A stretch of DNA of 64,000 nt from contig QORU01000003.1 of assembly GCA_003574785.1 (NCBI GenBank), positions 310,001 through 374,000 on the forward strand, given 5' to 3'. A program made the translations under genes and the position numbers. The notes under the pieces were generated by a model, which saw only the letters and a list, made by a program, of their open reading frames with translations, had not been told where the DNA came from and did not search any database. Origin of the DNA: Taklimakanibacter deserti (GTDB taxonomy: Bacteria > Pseudomonadota > Alphaproteobacteria > Rhizobiales > Aestuariivirgaceae). Every line of letters starts with the position of its first letter. Position 1 is the stretch's first letter. This document shows, one piece after another, positions 44,966-52,857 of the stretch.

Positions 44966-45050
44966 GCAGCTATCCCGCGCCCCGCAAGAATGTAGCGCAG
45001 CCCGGTCGGGAATGCCCAGCCGGCATTTAAGGCATGGGTTGTGCTGCGGC

Positions 45051-46562
45051 CTAGGCGTCGAGCGCCTTCTGCAATCCCGCAATCAAGCGCTGGCGGGGTT
45101 CAGGATTTACAAACGGCTCGGCGGCAGCGCCCTTCAGGAAATCCCACTGGCGGTGGCTATAACGCTGAATGAGCGCGCGCGCCTGTGCAAGGTCGCCGAG
45201 CTGGACCAGGCAGGCGAGCGCATACATGCAGTCCCATGCGCCCTCGGGAACGGCCAAGAAAGACGGCAAGGCCTTCTCATATGATCTCTCGACAAAATGA
45301 AGGACCCCCACGAATTCCCCGTACCAGAGCGGCGGCAGCGGATTGAGCTTGAAGGCTTGGGCGAAGTAGTCCCTGCCGACGGTCAATCGCCCCAGATAGA
45401 CATGCAAAAGAGCCCCTTCCACGTGAATGTGCGGGTCGCCTGGATTGAGGGACGCGGCCTTGTGGTAGGATTCGACTGCAGCCGCAAGATCGCCCAGATA
45501 CATCTGACAGAAACCGCGGACACACTGACACATCGCGTTCGTGGCATCCAGCTCGATGCCGCGTTCGGCGAACTTCAGGCCATTTACCAGGCCATCGTGG
45601 TCAAAATCGAAAAACCATCTGTTGTTTTCGCAGATTGCAAGCCCCCGGTAAGCCTCAGCATTTTCCGGGAATTCGGCAACCGCCTTGGTGAAGTGCTCGG
45701 CGGCGGTCGCGTTCGACTGAGGCGTAAGCTTTTTGAAGTGCCATATTCCTTTCAGCACATGCTCATAGCTCGTCAGCCTGCGCGGCTCTGCCGGAGTTGA
45801 TTTTTGCGCGACTTCGAGCTCGACCCGGCCGAGCAAAGTGCTTGCGATGATGCTGGCCACCTCGTCCTGCAGAGCGAAGACATCGGCGAGGGGACGGTCA
45901 TAGTGATCGGCCCAGATCACCCGCTCGGTTGCTACATCAGTCAGGCGTGCGGCGACACGGATGCGGTTTTCCGCCTTTCGGACATTGCCCGTCACCACAA
46001 AGTCGGCCGCAAGCTTGTCGCGGAGGTCGCGGTAGTTGTCGTCGCTGCCGCGCAAGGCGAATGACGAGTGGCGACCGATGACCGACAGGATGCGGTATCT
46101 CGACAGGCGATCGATGATGTCCTCAGTGACTCCGTCGCTGAAATATTGCTGACCCGGGTCGCCGCTCAAATTCGCGAATGGCAGCACGGCGATGGCCGGG
46201 GGGCGGTCGGCAGCCGAGCGCGCGGGAGAAGGTAAGGGAGTGCGTGGTGCGGCGCCGTCATCTTCAACTGCCGTGGGTTGCGGACCGGTATATTTGTAGC
46301 CACGACCATGCACGGTAACGATCATCGAAGAGCCCAATGTCTTTCGCAAGTTCGAGATATGGGCCTGCAAAGTGTTCTCTTCGACCGCCAATCCCGGCCA
46401 CACGGCGTCGAACAGTTCAGCTTTTGAAACCGGCTCATCCGGATGCCGCAATAGAGCGTCCAACAGCTCGAACGAGCGTCCGCTGATATCGAGGCGGCCG
46501 TCGGGGCCGTCCAGACACCTTTCGCGCCGTCTCAGCCGATATGGTCCGAACCGTACGTCCAC
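45051..46562 (-). CDS. Winged-helix regulator with TolB-like and TPR domains, tandem copy B
   Basis: 503-residue close paralogue of the gene at 43460, with the same three-part design (winged helix, TolB-like domain with IAVLPFANLSGDPGQQYFS, TPR repeats) and near-identical stretches such as DVRFG-YRLRRRER and EHVLKGIWHFKKL. The GTG at 46562 starts VDVRFGPYRL, exactly where the paralogue has ATG. The two genes lie head to tail with 85 bases between them, a recent-looking tandem duplication. Divergence is concentrated in the linker after the winged helix and in parts of the TPR region. Confidence 0.87.
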   Translation of the reverse strand: MDVRFGPYRLRRRERCLDGPDGRLDISGRSFELLDALLRHPDEPVSKAELFDAVWPGLAVEENTLQAHISNLRKTLGSSMIVTVHGRGYKYTGPQPTAVEDDGAAPRTPLPSPARSAADRPPAIAVLPFANLSGDPGQQYFSDGVTEDIIDRLSRYRILSVIGRHSSFALRGSDDNYRDLRDKLAADFVVTGNVRKAENRIRVAARLTDVATERVIWADHYDRPLADVFALQDEVASIIASTLLGRVELEVAQKSTPAEPRRLTSYEHVLKGIWHFKKLTPQSNATAAEHFTKAVAEFPENAEAYRGLAICENNRWFFDFDHDGLVNGLKFAERGIELDATNAMCQCVRGFCQMYLGDLAAAVESYHKAASLNPGDPHIHVEGALLHVYLGRLTVGRDYFAQAFKLNPLPPLWYGEFVGVLHFVERSYEKALPSFLAVPEGAWDCMYALACLVQLGDLAQARALIQRYSHRQWDFLKGAAAEPFVNPEPRQRLIAGLQKALDA

Positions 46563-46707
46563 AAGGCCTCCCCGCCCCAGGTAAAGTGTAGCGCAGGCCG
46601 CCGGGGAATGCACCGCCAGCATTTTTCAGGACTTTTCAGGTTCATCATTGGGACTTTCAGCCCGCGACGCATCACTCTCCAGGGCAATCCCGATCGAGGA
46701 GGTGGCA

Positions 46708-46917
46708 ATGGAAACGATAGCGCGAATCTACTTCCCGCTGGTGCGCAGGTGGAAATGCCCGAAAGTTAATGTCGTGGGCCTCGCCCGGCCGTTCGGCGAC
46801 GCGCTCGAATTCTATCGGAGAGCGCTATCGGCTGCCTATGTCACGGCCCTCTCCTTCGACCAACGGAATGAATGCCATCCTGACGACGATCTCGAGGGCA
46901 GGGATCCACGCTGGTAG
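46708..46917 (+). CDS. Small hypothetical protein, 69 aa
   Basis: 69-residue frame beginning METIARIYFPLVRRWKCP and ending DLEGRDPRW. The ATG at 46708 follows a strong GAGGAGG at the right distance, which is the main reason to believe it. It has no membrane segment or known motif. It is divergent from the regulator at 45051, across about 145 bases, and could be one of its targets. Real coding status is uncertain. Confidence 0.5.
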   Translation: METIARIYFPLVRRWKCPKVNVVGLARPFGDALEFYRRALSAAYVTALSFDQRNECHPDDDLEGRDPRW

Positions 46918-47003
46918 TGTAGGAGCTCCCGAACATATGCTATCAAGCCGGTTCATCGCCGGGCCGTCATGATCCGGTCGAGCAGTTCGTGGAGCGAGAC
47001 GGA

Positions 47004-48047
47004 ATGCGGCCAAATTCGATCCTCAAGAGTGTCGGTTTCCTTGTCCTTGCTTTCGCCTTGCTGACACCGTTCAGGGAAGCCCGCGCCGAAGTGCCGCTCG
47101 ACGGCTCCTTCGTGGCGGGTGCAAATTGCTCAGCCTTCCAGTCGATCCGCAAGCAATCCAATCCGGTCAAGCTCGAGGCCGGTCAGACCTATCAGATCGT
47201 CGCGGCCAACAAGCAAGCCGCCAGCCATTTCCTGATCATCGTGCCGGGCGCCACGCCGGAGCGGCGCTGGGCGCCCATGGGCTGCGGCAAGCGCGAAGGC
47301 GGCCAGCCGCTGGATGAGGGGACGGCCAAGGCACCCCAGCCTAATGAGGGGACGACGCCGGGGACGCAACAGGGCCAGCAGCAAAGCAAGCAGCGCACGC
47401 AATATGTGCTGGCGGCGAGCTGGCAGCCGGCCTTCTGCGAGACCAAGCCCGGCAAGGTCGAATGCCGCACGCAGACGCCCGAACGGTTCGATGCCAGCCA
47501 TTTCGCACTGCATGGGCTGTGGCCGCAGCCGCGCAGCGTCAGCTACTGCCGGGTCGAGCGTCCGCAGATCGATGACGACAAGGCCGGGCGCTGGGATGAA
47601 TTGCCCGCGGTCACGCTCGAGCCGGCGACGGCCGAGGAACTCAACAAGGTGATGCCGGGCACGCAATCGCATCTCGATCGTCATGAATGGACCAGGCACG
47701 GGACTTGTTACGGGACGTCGGCGGAAGACTATTTCGCCGATTCGCTGGCATTGATGCGGGCGCTCAACGGCTCGGCCGTCCAGGAGCTGTTCGCCAGCCA
47801 CACCGGCAAGTTCCTGTCCTTCGACGACATAGCCAAGGCCTTCGATCAGAGTTTTGGCCCAGGCGCGGGGCAGCGTGTACGCATGCAATGCACCCGCGAC
47901 AATGGCCGGCTCATCATCTCCGAGCTCACCATCGGCCTTACCGGCACCATCACGCCGCAATCGTCCCTGGCCGATCTCATCGCCGCGGCGCAACCGACCA
48001 AGACGGAATGCCCGGGCGGCATAGTGGACGTGGCAGGCCAGCAATGA
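47004..48047 (+). CDS. Secreted ribonuclease T2 family protein with N-terminal extension
   Basis: 347-residue exported RNase. The signal peptide (GFLVLAFALLTPFREARA) is followed by an about 60-residue cysteine-containing module (LEAGQTYQIVAANKQAASHF), a Gln/Pro/Thr-rich linker (about residues 97-130) and the RNase T2 domain. Both catalytic signatures are present: CAS1 HFALHGLWPQ and CAS2 HEWTRHGTC. T2 enzymes cleave RNA to 2',3'-cyclic phosphates in the periplasm or outside the cell. ATG 47004 is preferred over a GTG at 46989. The N-terminal module is not a standard part of the family. Confidence 0.9.
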   Translation: MRPNSILKSVGFLVLAFALLTPFREARAEVPLDGSFVAGANCSAFQSIRKQSNPVKLEAGQTYQIVAANKQAASHFLIIVPGATPERRWAPMGCGKREGGQPLDEGTAKAPQPNEGTTPGTQQGQQQSKQRTQYVLAASWQPAFCETKPGKVECRTQTPERFDASHFALHGLWPQPRSVSYCRVERPQIDDDKAGRWDELPAVTLEPATAEELNKVMPGTQSHLDRHEWTRHGTCYGTSAEDYFADSLALMRALNGSAVQELFASHTGKFLSFDDIAKAFDQSFGPGAGQRVRMQCTRDNGRLIISELTIGLTGTITPQSSLADLIAAAQPTKTECPGGIVDVAGQQ

Positions 48048-48087
48048 GTGCGCTGAATCATGCATGCACACGCTTGCTATTTTGTCT

Positions 48088-48110
48088 ATTTTGTCTATAA
48101 TAGACAAAAT
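48088..48110. promoter_or_regulatory. Perfect palindrome, operator of the toxin-antitoxin operon
   Basis: A 23-base perfect palindrome: ATTTTGTCTAT, central A, ATAGACAAAAT. An additional direct half-site (TATTTTGTCTATTTTGTC) begins at 48078. It ends immediately before the AGGAG ribosome site of the antitoxin gene, so occupied operator would block transcription. Typical of Phd/YefM autoregulation. Confidence 0.8.
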
Positions 48111-48121
48111 AGGAGCGTACT

Positions 48122-48358
48122 ATGAAGTCTTATCCGTCATCTGACCTGAAACAGAATCTGGGGGATGTACTCGCAGCTGCGAACCATGAGCCTGTGTCCA
48201 TCACAAGACATCGCAAGGCACGCTATGTGTTGATGAGCGTCGAAGCCTATAACGCACGCTTTACCAAGGACGAACGGCGCAGCTATGCGCTCGACGAAAT
48301 GCCAGAGGAGCATTTGAACATGCTCGAAAGCGCCATAACCGACAGCGACAATGAGTAA
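48122..48358 (+). CDS. Phd/YefM-type antitoxin
   Basis: 78-residue antitoxin. The N-terminal DNA-binding part starts MKSYPSSDLKQNLGDVLAAA, followed by EPVSITRHRKARYVLMSVEAY, the hallmark Phd/YefM segment. The C-terminal acidic helix (EEHLNMLESAITDSDNE) would wrap the toxin. AGGAG is 6 bases before the ATG. It overlaps the toxin gene by 8 bases, and the palindrome just upstream is its likely binding site. Confidence 0.9.
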   Translation: MKSYPSSDLKQNLGDVLAAANHEPVSITRHRKARYVLMSVEAYNARFTKDERRSYALDEMPEEHLNMLESAITDSDNE

Positions 48359-48764
48359 GCCATCCTCAGGGGATGTATGGCATTATGACTATCTGTGGCG
48401 CTGGCAACGGGACAGAGGCGAGACAGAAGGGCGAAAATCGCGACCTATCACATTCATCGCGGTCGTAACCGATACGGCGGGAACAACAGATCTATTCATC
48501 TTGCCGATCACCTCCGCGCCGCCCGGCCCTGAACGACTGGCGGTGGAGGTGCCGCAGATCGAACGCCGCCGTGCTGGACTTGGTGACAAGCCGCTATGGA
48601 TAATGTTGGACGAATACAATTACGATCGGTTGGAAACGTCGTTTTACTTCGAGCCCGCCGGACGCATCGGGCGCTTCAGCGGCGCGTTTCATCAAAAAAC
48701 GCTGCGCGCTTTCGTCAGCGCCGCCAGGGAGCGCCGCACCAAGCGTGTGTCACGCACCGAGTGA
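48351..48764 (+). CDS. PemK/MazF-like toxin, probable
   Basis: 137-residue basic protein translated from within the antitoxin gene. The start KPSSGDVWHYDYLWRWQRDR and GRKSRPITFIAVVTD resemble the PemK/MazF-type fold (early G-D-V/I-W-x-Y and a strand with R-P), so mRNA cleavage is the likely activity. FILPITSAPP and the tail RTKRVSRTE are family-compatible but not diagnostic. The pairing with a Phd-type antitoxin is a known mix-and-match arrangement. Confidence 0.75.
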   Translation: MSKPSSGDVWHYDYLWRWQRDRGETEGRKSRPITFIAVVTDTAGTTDLFILPITSAPPGPERLAVEVPQIERRRAGLGDKPLWIMLDEYNYDRLETSFYFEPAGRIGRFSGAFHQKTLRAFVSAARERRTKRVSRTE

Positions 48765-48840
48765 CTCGGATCGATCCCGGGAACACATAACAACTTTGTG
48801 CATTGCCCTTTTCCCAGGCCGCTTGCGAAGCTTCGCCGCT

Positions 48841-49755
48841 ATGAACACAAGCCGCAGGACATTTGTGAGGGCCCTGACGTCGGGCGCCGCCTTCGCCTTG
48901 GCCGGAGGTGCACAAAGCGCCGCGCCAACGCCCGTCATGCGCGCCATCCCGTCTTCGGGCGAGAAGCTTCCCGCCATCGGCCTCGGCAGCTGGATCACGT
49001 TCAATGTCGGCGATGATCCGGCGCTGCGCGACGAATGTGCCGATGTCATCGCCGCCTTCTTCGCTTCCGGCGGGCGCATGATCGATTCCTCGCCCATGTA
49101 TGGTTCTTCGCAGCCGGTGATCGGCTATGGACTCGAGAAGCTCGGCCAGCCGCCAGCGCTGTTCTCGGCGGAGAAAGTCTGGACCTCTTCCGTCGATGGC
49201 GGACGAGCGCAGATCGAGCAAACGCGAAATCTCTGGGGCGTGCCGCGCTTCGACCTGCTGCAGGTCCATAATCTGGTCGCCTGGGAAGCGCATCTCGAGA
49301 CCCTGTTCGCGATGAAGGCGCAAGGGCAGGTGCGCTATGTCGGCATCACCACCTCCGAAGGGCGCCGGCATGATCTCTTCGAAGAAATCATGCGCACGCA
49401 ACCATTGGATTTCGTGCAGCTCACTTATAATCCCATCGACCGCGAGGCGGAGGAGCGGCTCCTGCCGCTGGCAGCGGAGCGCGGCATGGCGGTGATCGTC
49501 AACCGGCCCTTCCAGCAAGGCGAGCTGACGCAGCGGCTCGACGGCGAGACCCTGCCGGATTGGGCGGGCGAGCTTGCCGTCACGAGCTGGGCGCAATTCA
49601 TCCTGAAATTCATCCTGGCGCATCCGGCGGTCACGGTCATCATCCCCGCCACGACGCGGGTCGATCATGTGCGCGAGAACGTGGCAGCCGCGAGCGGGCC
49701 GCTTCCGGACAAGGGCTTGCGCGAAAAGATGGCTGCCCATCTCCAGGCACTCTAG
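48841..49755 (+). CDS. Tat-exported aldo/keto reductase
   Basis: 304-residue oxidoreductase with a twin-arginine signal (SRRTFVRAL, residues 4-12, hydrophobic to AQSAA) followed by an aldo/keto reductase barrel. DSSPMYGSS holds the catalytic Asp/Tyr, VGITTSEGR and VIIPATTR contact cofactor. The reading frame extends upstream to 48745, but ATG 48841 directly precedes the Tat signal. Periplasmic AKRs of this type are annotated in many proteobacteria with unknown substrate. It is followed by a membrane-protein gene 3 bases later. Confidence 0.87.
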   Translation: MNTSRRTFVRALTSGAAFALAGGAQSAAPTPVMRAIPSSGEKLPAIGLGSWITFNVGDDPALRDECADVIAAFFASGGRMIDSSPMYGSSQPVIGYGLEKLGQPPALFSAEKVWTSSVDGGRAQIEQTRNLWGVPRFDLLQVHNLVAWEAHLETLFAMKAQGQVRYVGITTSEGRRHDLFEEIMRTQPLDFVQLTYNPIDREAEERLLPLAAERGMAVIVNRPFQQGELTQRLDGETLPDWAGELAVTSWAQFILKFILAHPAVTVIIPATTRVDHVRENVAAASGPLPDKGLREKMAAHLQAL

Positions 49756-49758
49756 ATA

Positions 49759-50460
49759 ATGTCCGAATGGTGGACCTATCGGCTGGGAGATTTCCTGCTC
49801 TTCTCGCCCCGCGTCTATTGGCGCATGTTCGAGCTGCACAACGCCCAATTCTGGCCGCTGCATCTCCTGACGCTGGCTACGGGTCTCGCCATTGCCTGGT
49901 TGGCGCTTCGACAGATGCGCGGCGCCGGTTCCTTGGCCGCGCTCGTTCTTGCGGCGCTCTGGATCTTCGTCGGCTGGTCCTTCCTATGGGACCGCTATGC
50001 AGCGATCAACTGGGCGATCGTCTATGTGGCGCCAGCCTTCGGGCTCGAGGCGCTGCTGCTGGCGATCGCAGCGGCGCGCGGCGGCCTTGTTTTCGATAGG
50101 CGGGATGTGGCGGCGCGGTCCGGATTGGCGGTCGCGGCCGTCGGCCTCATTCTCTATCCGTTGCTTCCACTCCTCTTCGGACGGCCGTGGACCACTGCCG
50201 AGGTTTTCGGCATCGCGCCCGATCCGACGGCGGTGGCGACGCTCGGCATCGTGCTGACCGCGAGCGGCCGGGTTGCGCTGCTGCTTGTCCCGATCCCGCT
50301 CGCCTGGCTGCTGCTCAGCGGCCTGACGCTCAACACCATGGGTGAAGCACAGAGCTGGGTCCCCCTATTGGCGGCGGCAGCCGCCGTCATCGGCCTCGCG
50401 GTCAGGCTTGGGCGAGGGCTTCCAGAGATTCGGGCGCGATCTGGCCGCCATCGACGATGA
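49759..50460 (+). CDS. Integral membrane protein (DUF6064-like)
   Basis: 233-residue hydrophobic protein with six or seven predicted helices. It begins SEWWTYRLGDFLLFSPRVYW and has AQFWPLHLLTL, the pattern of DUF6064-type proteins (tentative). Function unknown. It is coupled to the aldo/keto reductase, suggesting a periplasmic redox partner or anchor. The last 59 bases overlap the convergent SDR gene, where its C-terminus is basic. Confidence 0.78.
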   Translation: MSEWWTYRLGDFLLFSPRVYWRMFELHNAQFWPLHLLTLATGLAIAWLALRQMRGAGSLAALVLAALWIFVGWSFLWDRYAAINWAIVYVAPAFGLEALLLAIAAARGGLVFDRRDVAARSGLAVAAVGLILYPLLPLLFGRPWTTAEVFGIAPDPTAVATLGIVLTASGRVALLLVPIPLAWLLLSGLTLNTMGEAQSWVPLLAAAAAVIGLAVRLGRGLPEIRARSGRHRR

Positions 50461-51181
50461 TCGTCTGGCCGGTGACGAAGCCCGCTTCCTTGCTGGCGAG
50501 ATAGAGGGCGGCATAGCCGATATCCTCGACCGTCCCGAGACGCTTCAGCGGGATCGAAGCGGCCATGGTCTTCTCATAATCGGGGCCGAGATCGGCGAGG
50601 CCTTCGGTCGCGACATTGCCGGGGAGCACGGCATTGACCGTGATGCCGTATTTGGCGAGCTCGATGCAGGCGGTGCGCATGAAGCCGAGCTGGCCGGCCT
50701 TGGTCGCGCCATAATGCGTCCAGCCCGGGAAGCCCGTCACGGGACCCGTGATCGAGGAGGTCAGGATGACGCGGCCCTCGCCGCTCTTCTTCAGCGCCGG
50801 CAGGCAGGCCTTCACCGACAGGAAGGCGCCCTTCAGATTGGTGTCGACTGTCTCGTCCCAGATCTCGGGCGACATCTCCTCGATCTTCACTTGCGGGAAG
50901 ATGCCGGCATTGGCGCAGAGTATGTCGAGGCCGCCATGCGTCCTGACAGCGAAATCGGCCGCCTTCTCCATGCTCTTGAGATCGGTGACGTCCGCGCCAA
51001 AAGCGGCAGCCATGCCGCCGGCCTTGATCAACTCGTCGGCACAGGCTTTTGCCTTATCTTCGTGGCGAGCGACGATCAGCACCTTGCAACCCGATTTGGC
51101 GAAAACACTGGCAATGCCCTTGCCAATGCCTTTGCTGCCGCCGGTGACCAGGACCGATTTGCCTTCCATTGATGAAAACAT
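50402..51181 (-). CDS. SDR family oxidoreductase
   Basis: 259-residue classical SDR: TGGSKGIGKG (about residues 13-22), ANAGIFPQ (about 90-97), Ser in LTSSITGPV and YGATKAG (Tyr about 157), and GQTIIVDGGQ at the end. GAGAGGG precedes ATG 51181. It lies 13 bases after the PotC-like permease gene on the same strand and is probably the last gene of that transporter operon, oxidising or reducing the imported compound (inference). It overlaps the convergent membrane-protein gene by 59 bases. Confidence 0.9.
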   Translation of the reverse strand: MFSSMEGKSVLVTGGSKGIGKGIASVFAKSGCKVLIVARHEDKAKACADELIKAGGMAAAFGADVTDLKSMEKAADFAVRTHGGLDILCANAGIFPQVKIEEMSPEIWDETVDTNLKGAFLSVKACLPALKKSGEGRVILTSSITGPVTGFPGWTHYGATKAGQLGFMRTACIELAKYGITVNAVLPGNVATEGLADLGPDYEKTMAASIPLKRLGTVEDIGYAALYLASKEAGFVTGQTIIVDGGQIAPESLEALAQA

Positions 51182-51194
51182 GATGTGCCCTCTC

Positions 51195-51986
51195 TCATGA
51201 TTGCGCGCGCCGGCGCAGGGTGATCAGCCAGTAACCGCCCAGCAGAATGAAGGCGGCGCCGAAGGTCGACACGGTGCCCAAGACCGGAACACCCGGCGTG
51301 TAGCCCGCCACCATCTTGGCATAGAGATATTCCGGGATGGTCGTGTCGGCGCCGGTGGTGAAAAGCGACAAGGGGAAATTGCCCCAGGACAGAAGGAAGG
51401 CGAAGAGCGCGCCCGAGACGATGCCCGGCAAGAGCACCGGCAGCGTCACTTCGCGGAACACCTGGAGGCGCGAGGCGCCAAGATCGAAGGCCGCCTCCTC
51501 GAGCGCCGGGTCGAAACTGTAGACCTGGATCGAGATGACGAGCGTCACGACCGGAATGATCCAGACCAGATGGGCGAAGACCGCCGTCATCCACGACATC
51601 TGCAAGCCGATGGCATTGAACCAGAGCAGCAGAGCGAGGCCCAGCACCGACTGCGGGAAGAAGATCGGCAAGAGGACGATCTTCTGGAACAGCGTCCGGC
51701 CTTTCCAATTGTAGCGCGCGAATGCCAGCGCCCCGAAGAAGGCGATCACCACGGCGATGACGGTGACGCAGAATGCGATCGAGATCGAGGTCTCGAAGAG
51801 CTGATGGATCTCGATCGATGAGAAGGTCTTGCGCCACCAGTCGAGGCCCCATTTCGGGATGGGAAAGAGGAAATAACGGCTCGCGGTCAGTGAAGCGAGC
51901 AGGATGCAGAGCGCCGGCAAATAGACGAAGACGAGGACGGCGAGCGTCCAGGCCCAGATCAGCGCATGGCGGGAGCGCTCGCTCAC
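51195..51986 (-). CDS. ABC transporter permease (PotC-like)
   Basis: 263-residue permease with six predicted helices. The EAA loop EEAAFDLGASRLQVFREVTL (about residues 161-180) marks the ATPase contact. The N-terminal helix ALIWAWTLAVLVFVYLPALC is typical of PotC. It starts 4 bases after the PotB-like gene. Second transporter of the Pot class in this window; ligand unknown. Confidence 0.92.
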   Translation of the reverse strand: MSERSRHALIWAWTLAVLVFVYLPALCILLASLTASRYFLFPIPKWGLDWWRKTFSSIEIHQLFETSISIAFCVTVIAVVIAFFGALAFARYNWKGRTLFQKIVLLPIFFPQSVLGLALLLWFNAIGLQMSWMTAVFAHLVWIIPVVTLVISIQVYSFDPALEEAAFDLGASRLQVFREVTLPVLLPGIVSGALFAFLLSWGNFPLSLFTTGADTTIPEYLYAKMVAGYTPGVPVLGTVSTFGAAFILLGGYWLITLRRRAQS

Positions 51987-51990
51987 GGCA

Positions 51991-52857
51991 TCACCTCTTC
52001 CCCAATATGGCGTCGAGATCGAAGCGCTTCAGCACCAGGAGGACGAGCATGCCGACGACGAGCATCAGGAGCACGGCGAGCGCGGCGCCGAGCGGCCAGT
52101 TCTGCGCATAGGTGAAGGCGATCTCGATATCATGGGTGATCGGGATGATCGTCTGCCCGCCGAGAACCTTGGCTTCGGCGATGGCGCCGACGGCGAGCAC
52201 GAAAGTCAAGAGCAGGCCGATCATGATGCCGGGCATGGAGAGCGGCAGCTCGACCTCGCGGAAGATCTGCCAGCGCGAGGCGCCGAGATCGCGTGCCGCC
52301 TCGCGCGTCTCGTTGGGCACCATCGAGACGCCCAAGGTCATCGGAAAGAGCATGAAGGGCAGATAGACATAGACCATGCCGAGAAGCACGATGCCGCGCG
52401 TGAACAGCCAGCTGTCGAACTCGATCCCGAGCCAGGATTTGAGCGTGCCGAGCAGCACGCCATTCTTGATGAAGAACAGGATCCAGCCATAGAGCCGGAC
52501 GTTCTCGGAGACGAAGAGCGGTATGGTGAAGAGGAGAGTGAGGATCGGCGCCCAGCGTCCGAAGACGCGCGACAGGCCATAGGCGATCGGATAGCAGATG
52601 ACCGCCAGGATGCAGACGGTCAGGGCGGCGAAGAGCAGCGACCAGAAAAAGGAGATGTAGCTGTTGCCGGTGAAGACCTCGACATAATTGGCAAGGGTCG
52701 GCGGATGGATCAGGCCGAAGGAGCGCTCCGGCATGAAGCTGTAGGCGATGACGGCGAGAAGAGGGGCGGCAAAGCCTACCCCTAAGAACAGCATCAGGGG
52801 CAGGGCGTTGCGGGCGCCTTGCGACATGCCTTTGCCGCTGTCGTGAAGCGCCGCCAT
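51991..52857 (-). CDS. ABC transporter permease (PotB-like)
   Basis: 288-residue permease with six predicted helices and EAA loop REAARDLGASRWQIFREVEL (about residues 186-205). The ATG at 52857 shares one base with the ATPase stop codon (coupled). A second ATG ten codons in (MSQGARNALP) is an alternative start. Confidence 0.92.
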   Translation of the reverse strand: MAALHDSGKGMSQGARNALPLMLFLGVGFAAPLLAVIAYSFMPERSFGLIHPPTLANYVEVFTGNSYISFFWSLLFAALTVCILAVICYPIAYGLSRVFGRWAPILTLLFTIPLFVSENVRLYGWILFFIKNGVLLGTLKSWLGIEFDSWLFTRGIVLLGMVYVYLPFMLFPMTLGVSMVPNETREAARDLGASRWQIFREVELPLSMPGIMIGLLLTFVLAVGAIAEAKVLGGQTIIPITHDIEIAFTYAQNWPLGAALAVLLMLVVGMLVLLVLKRFDLDAILGKR

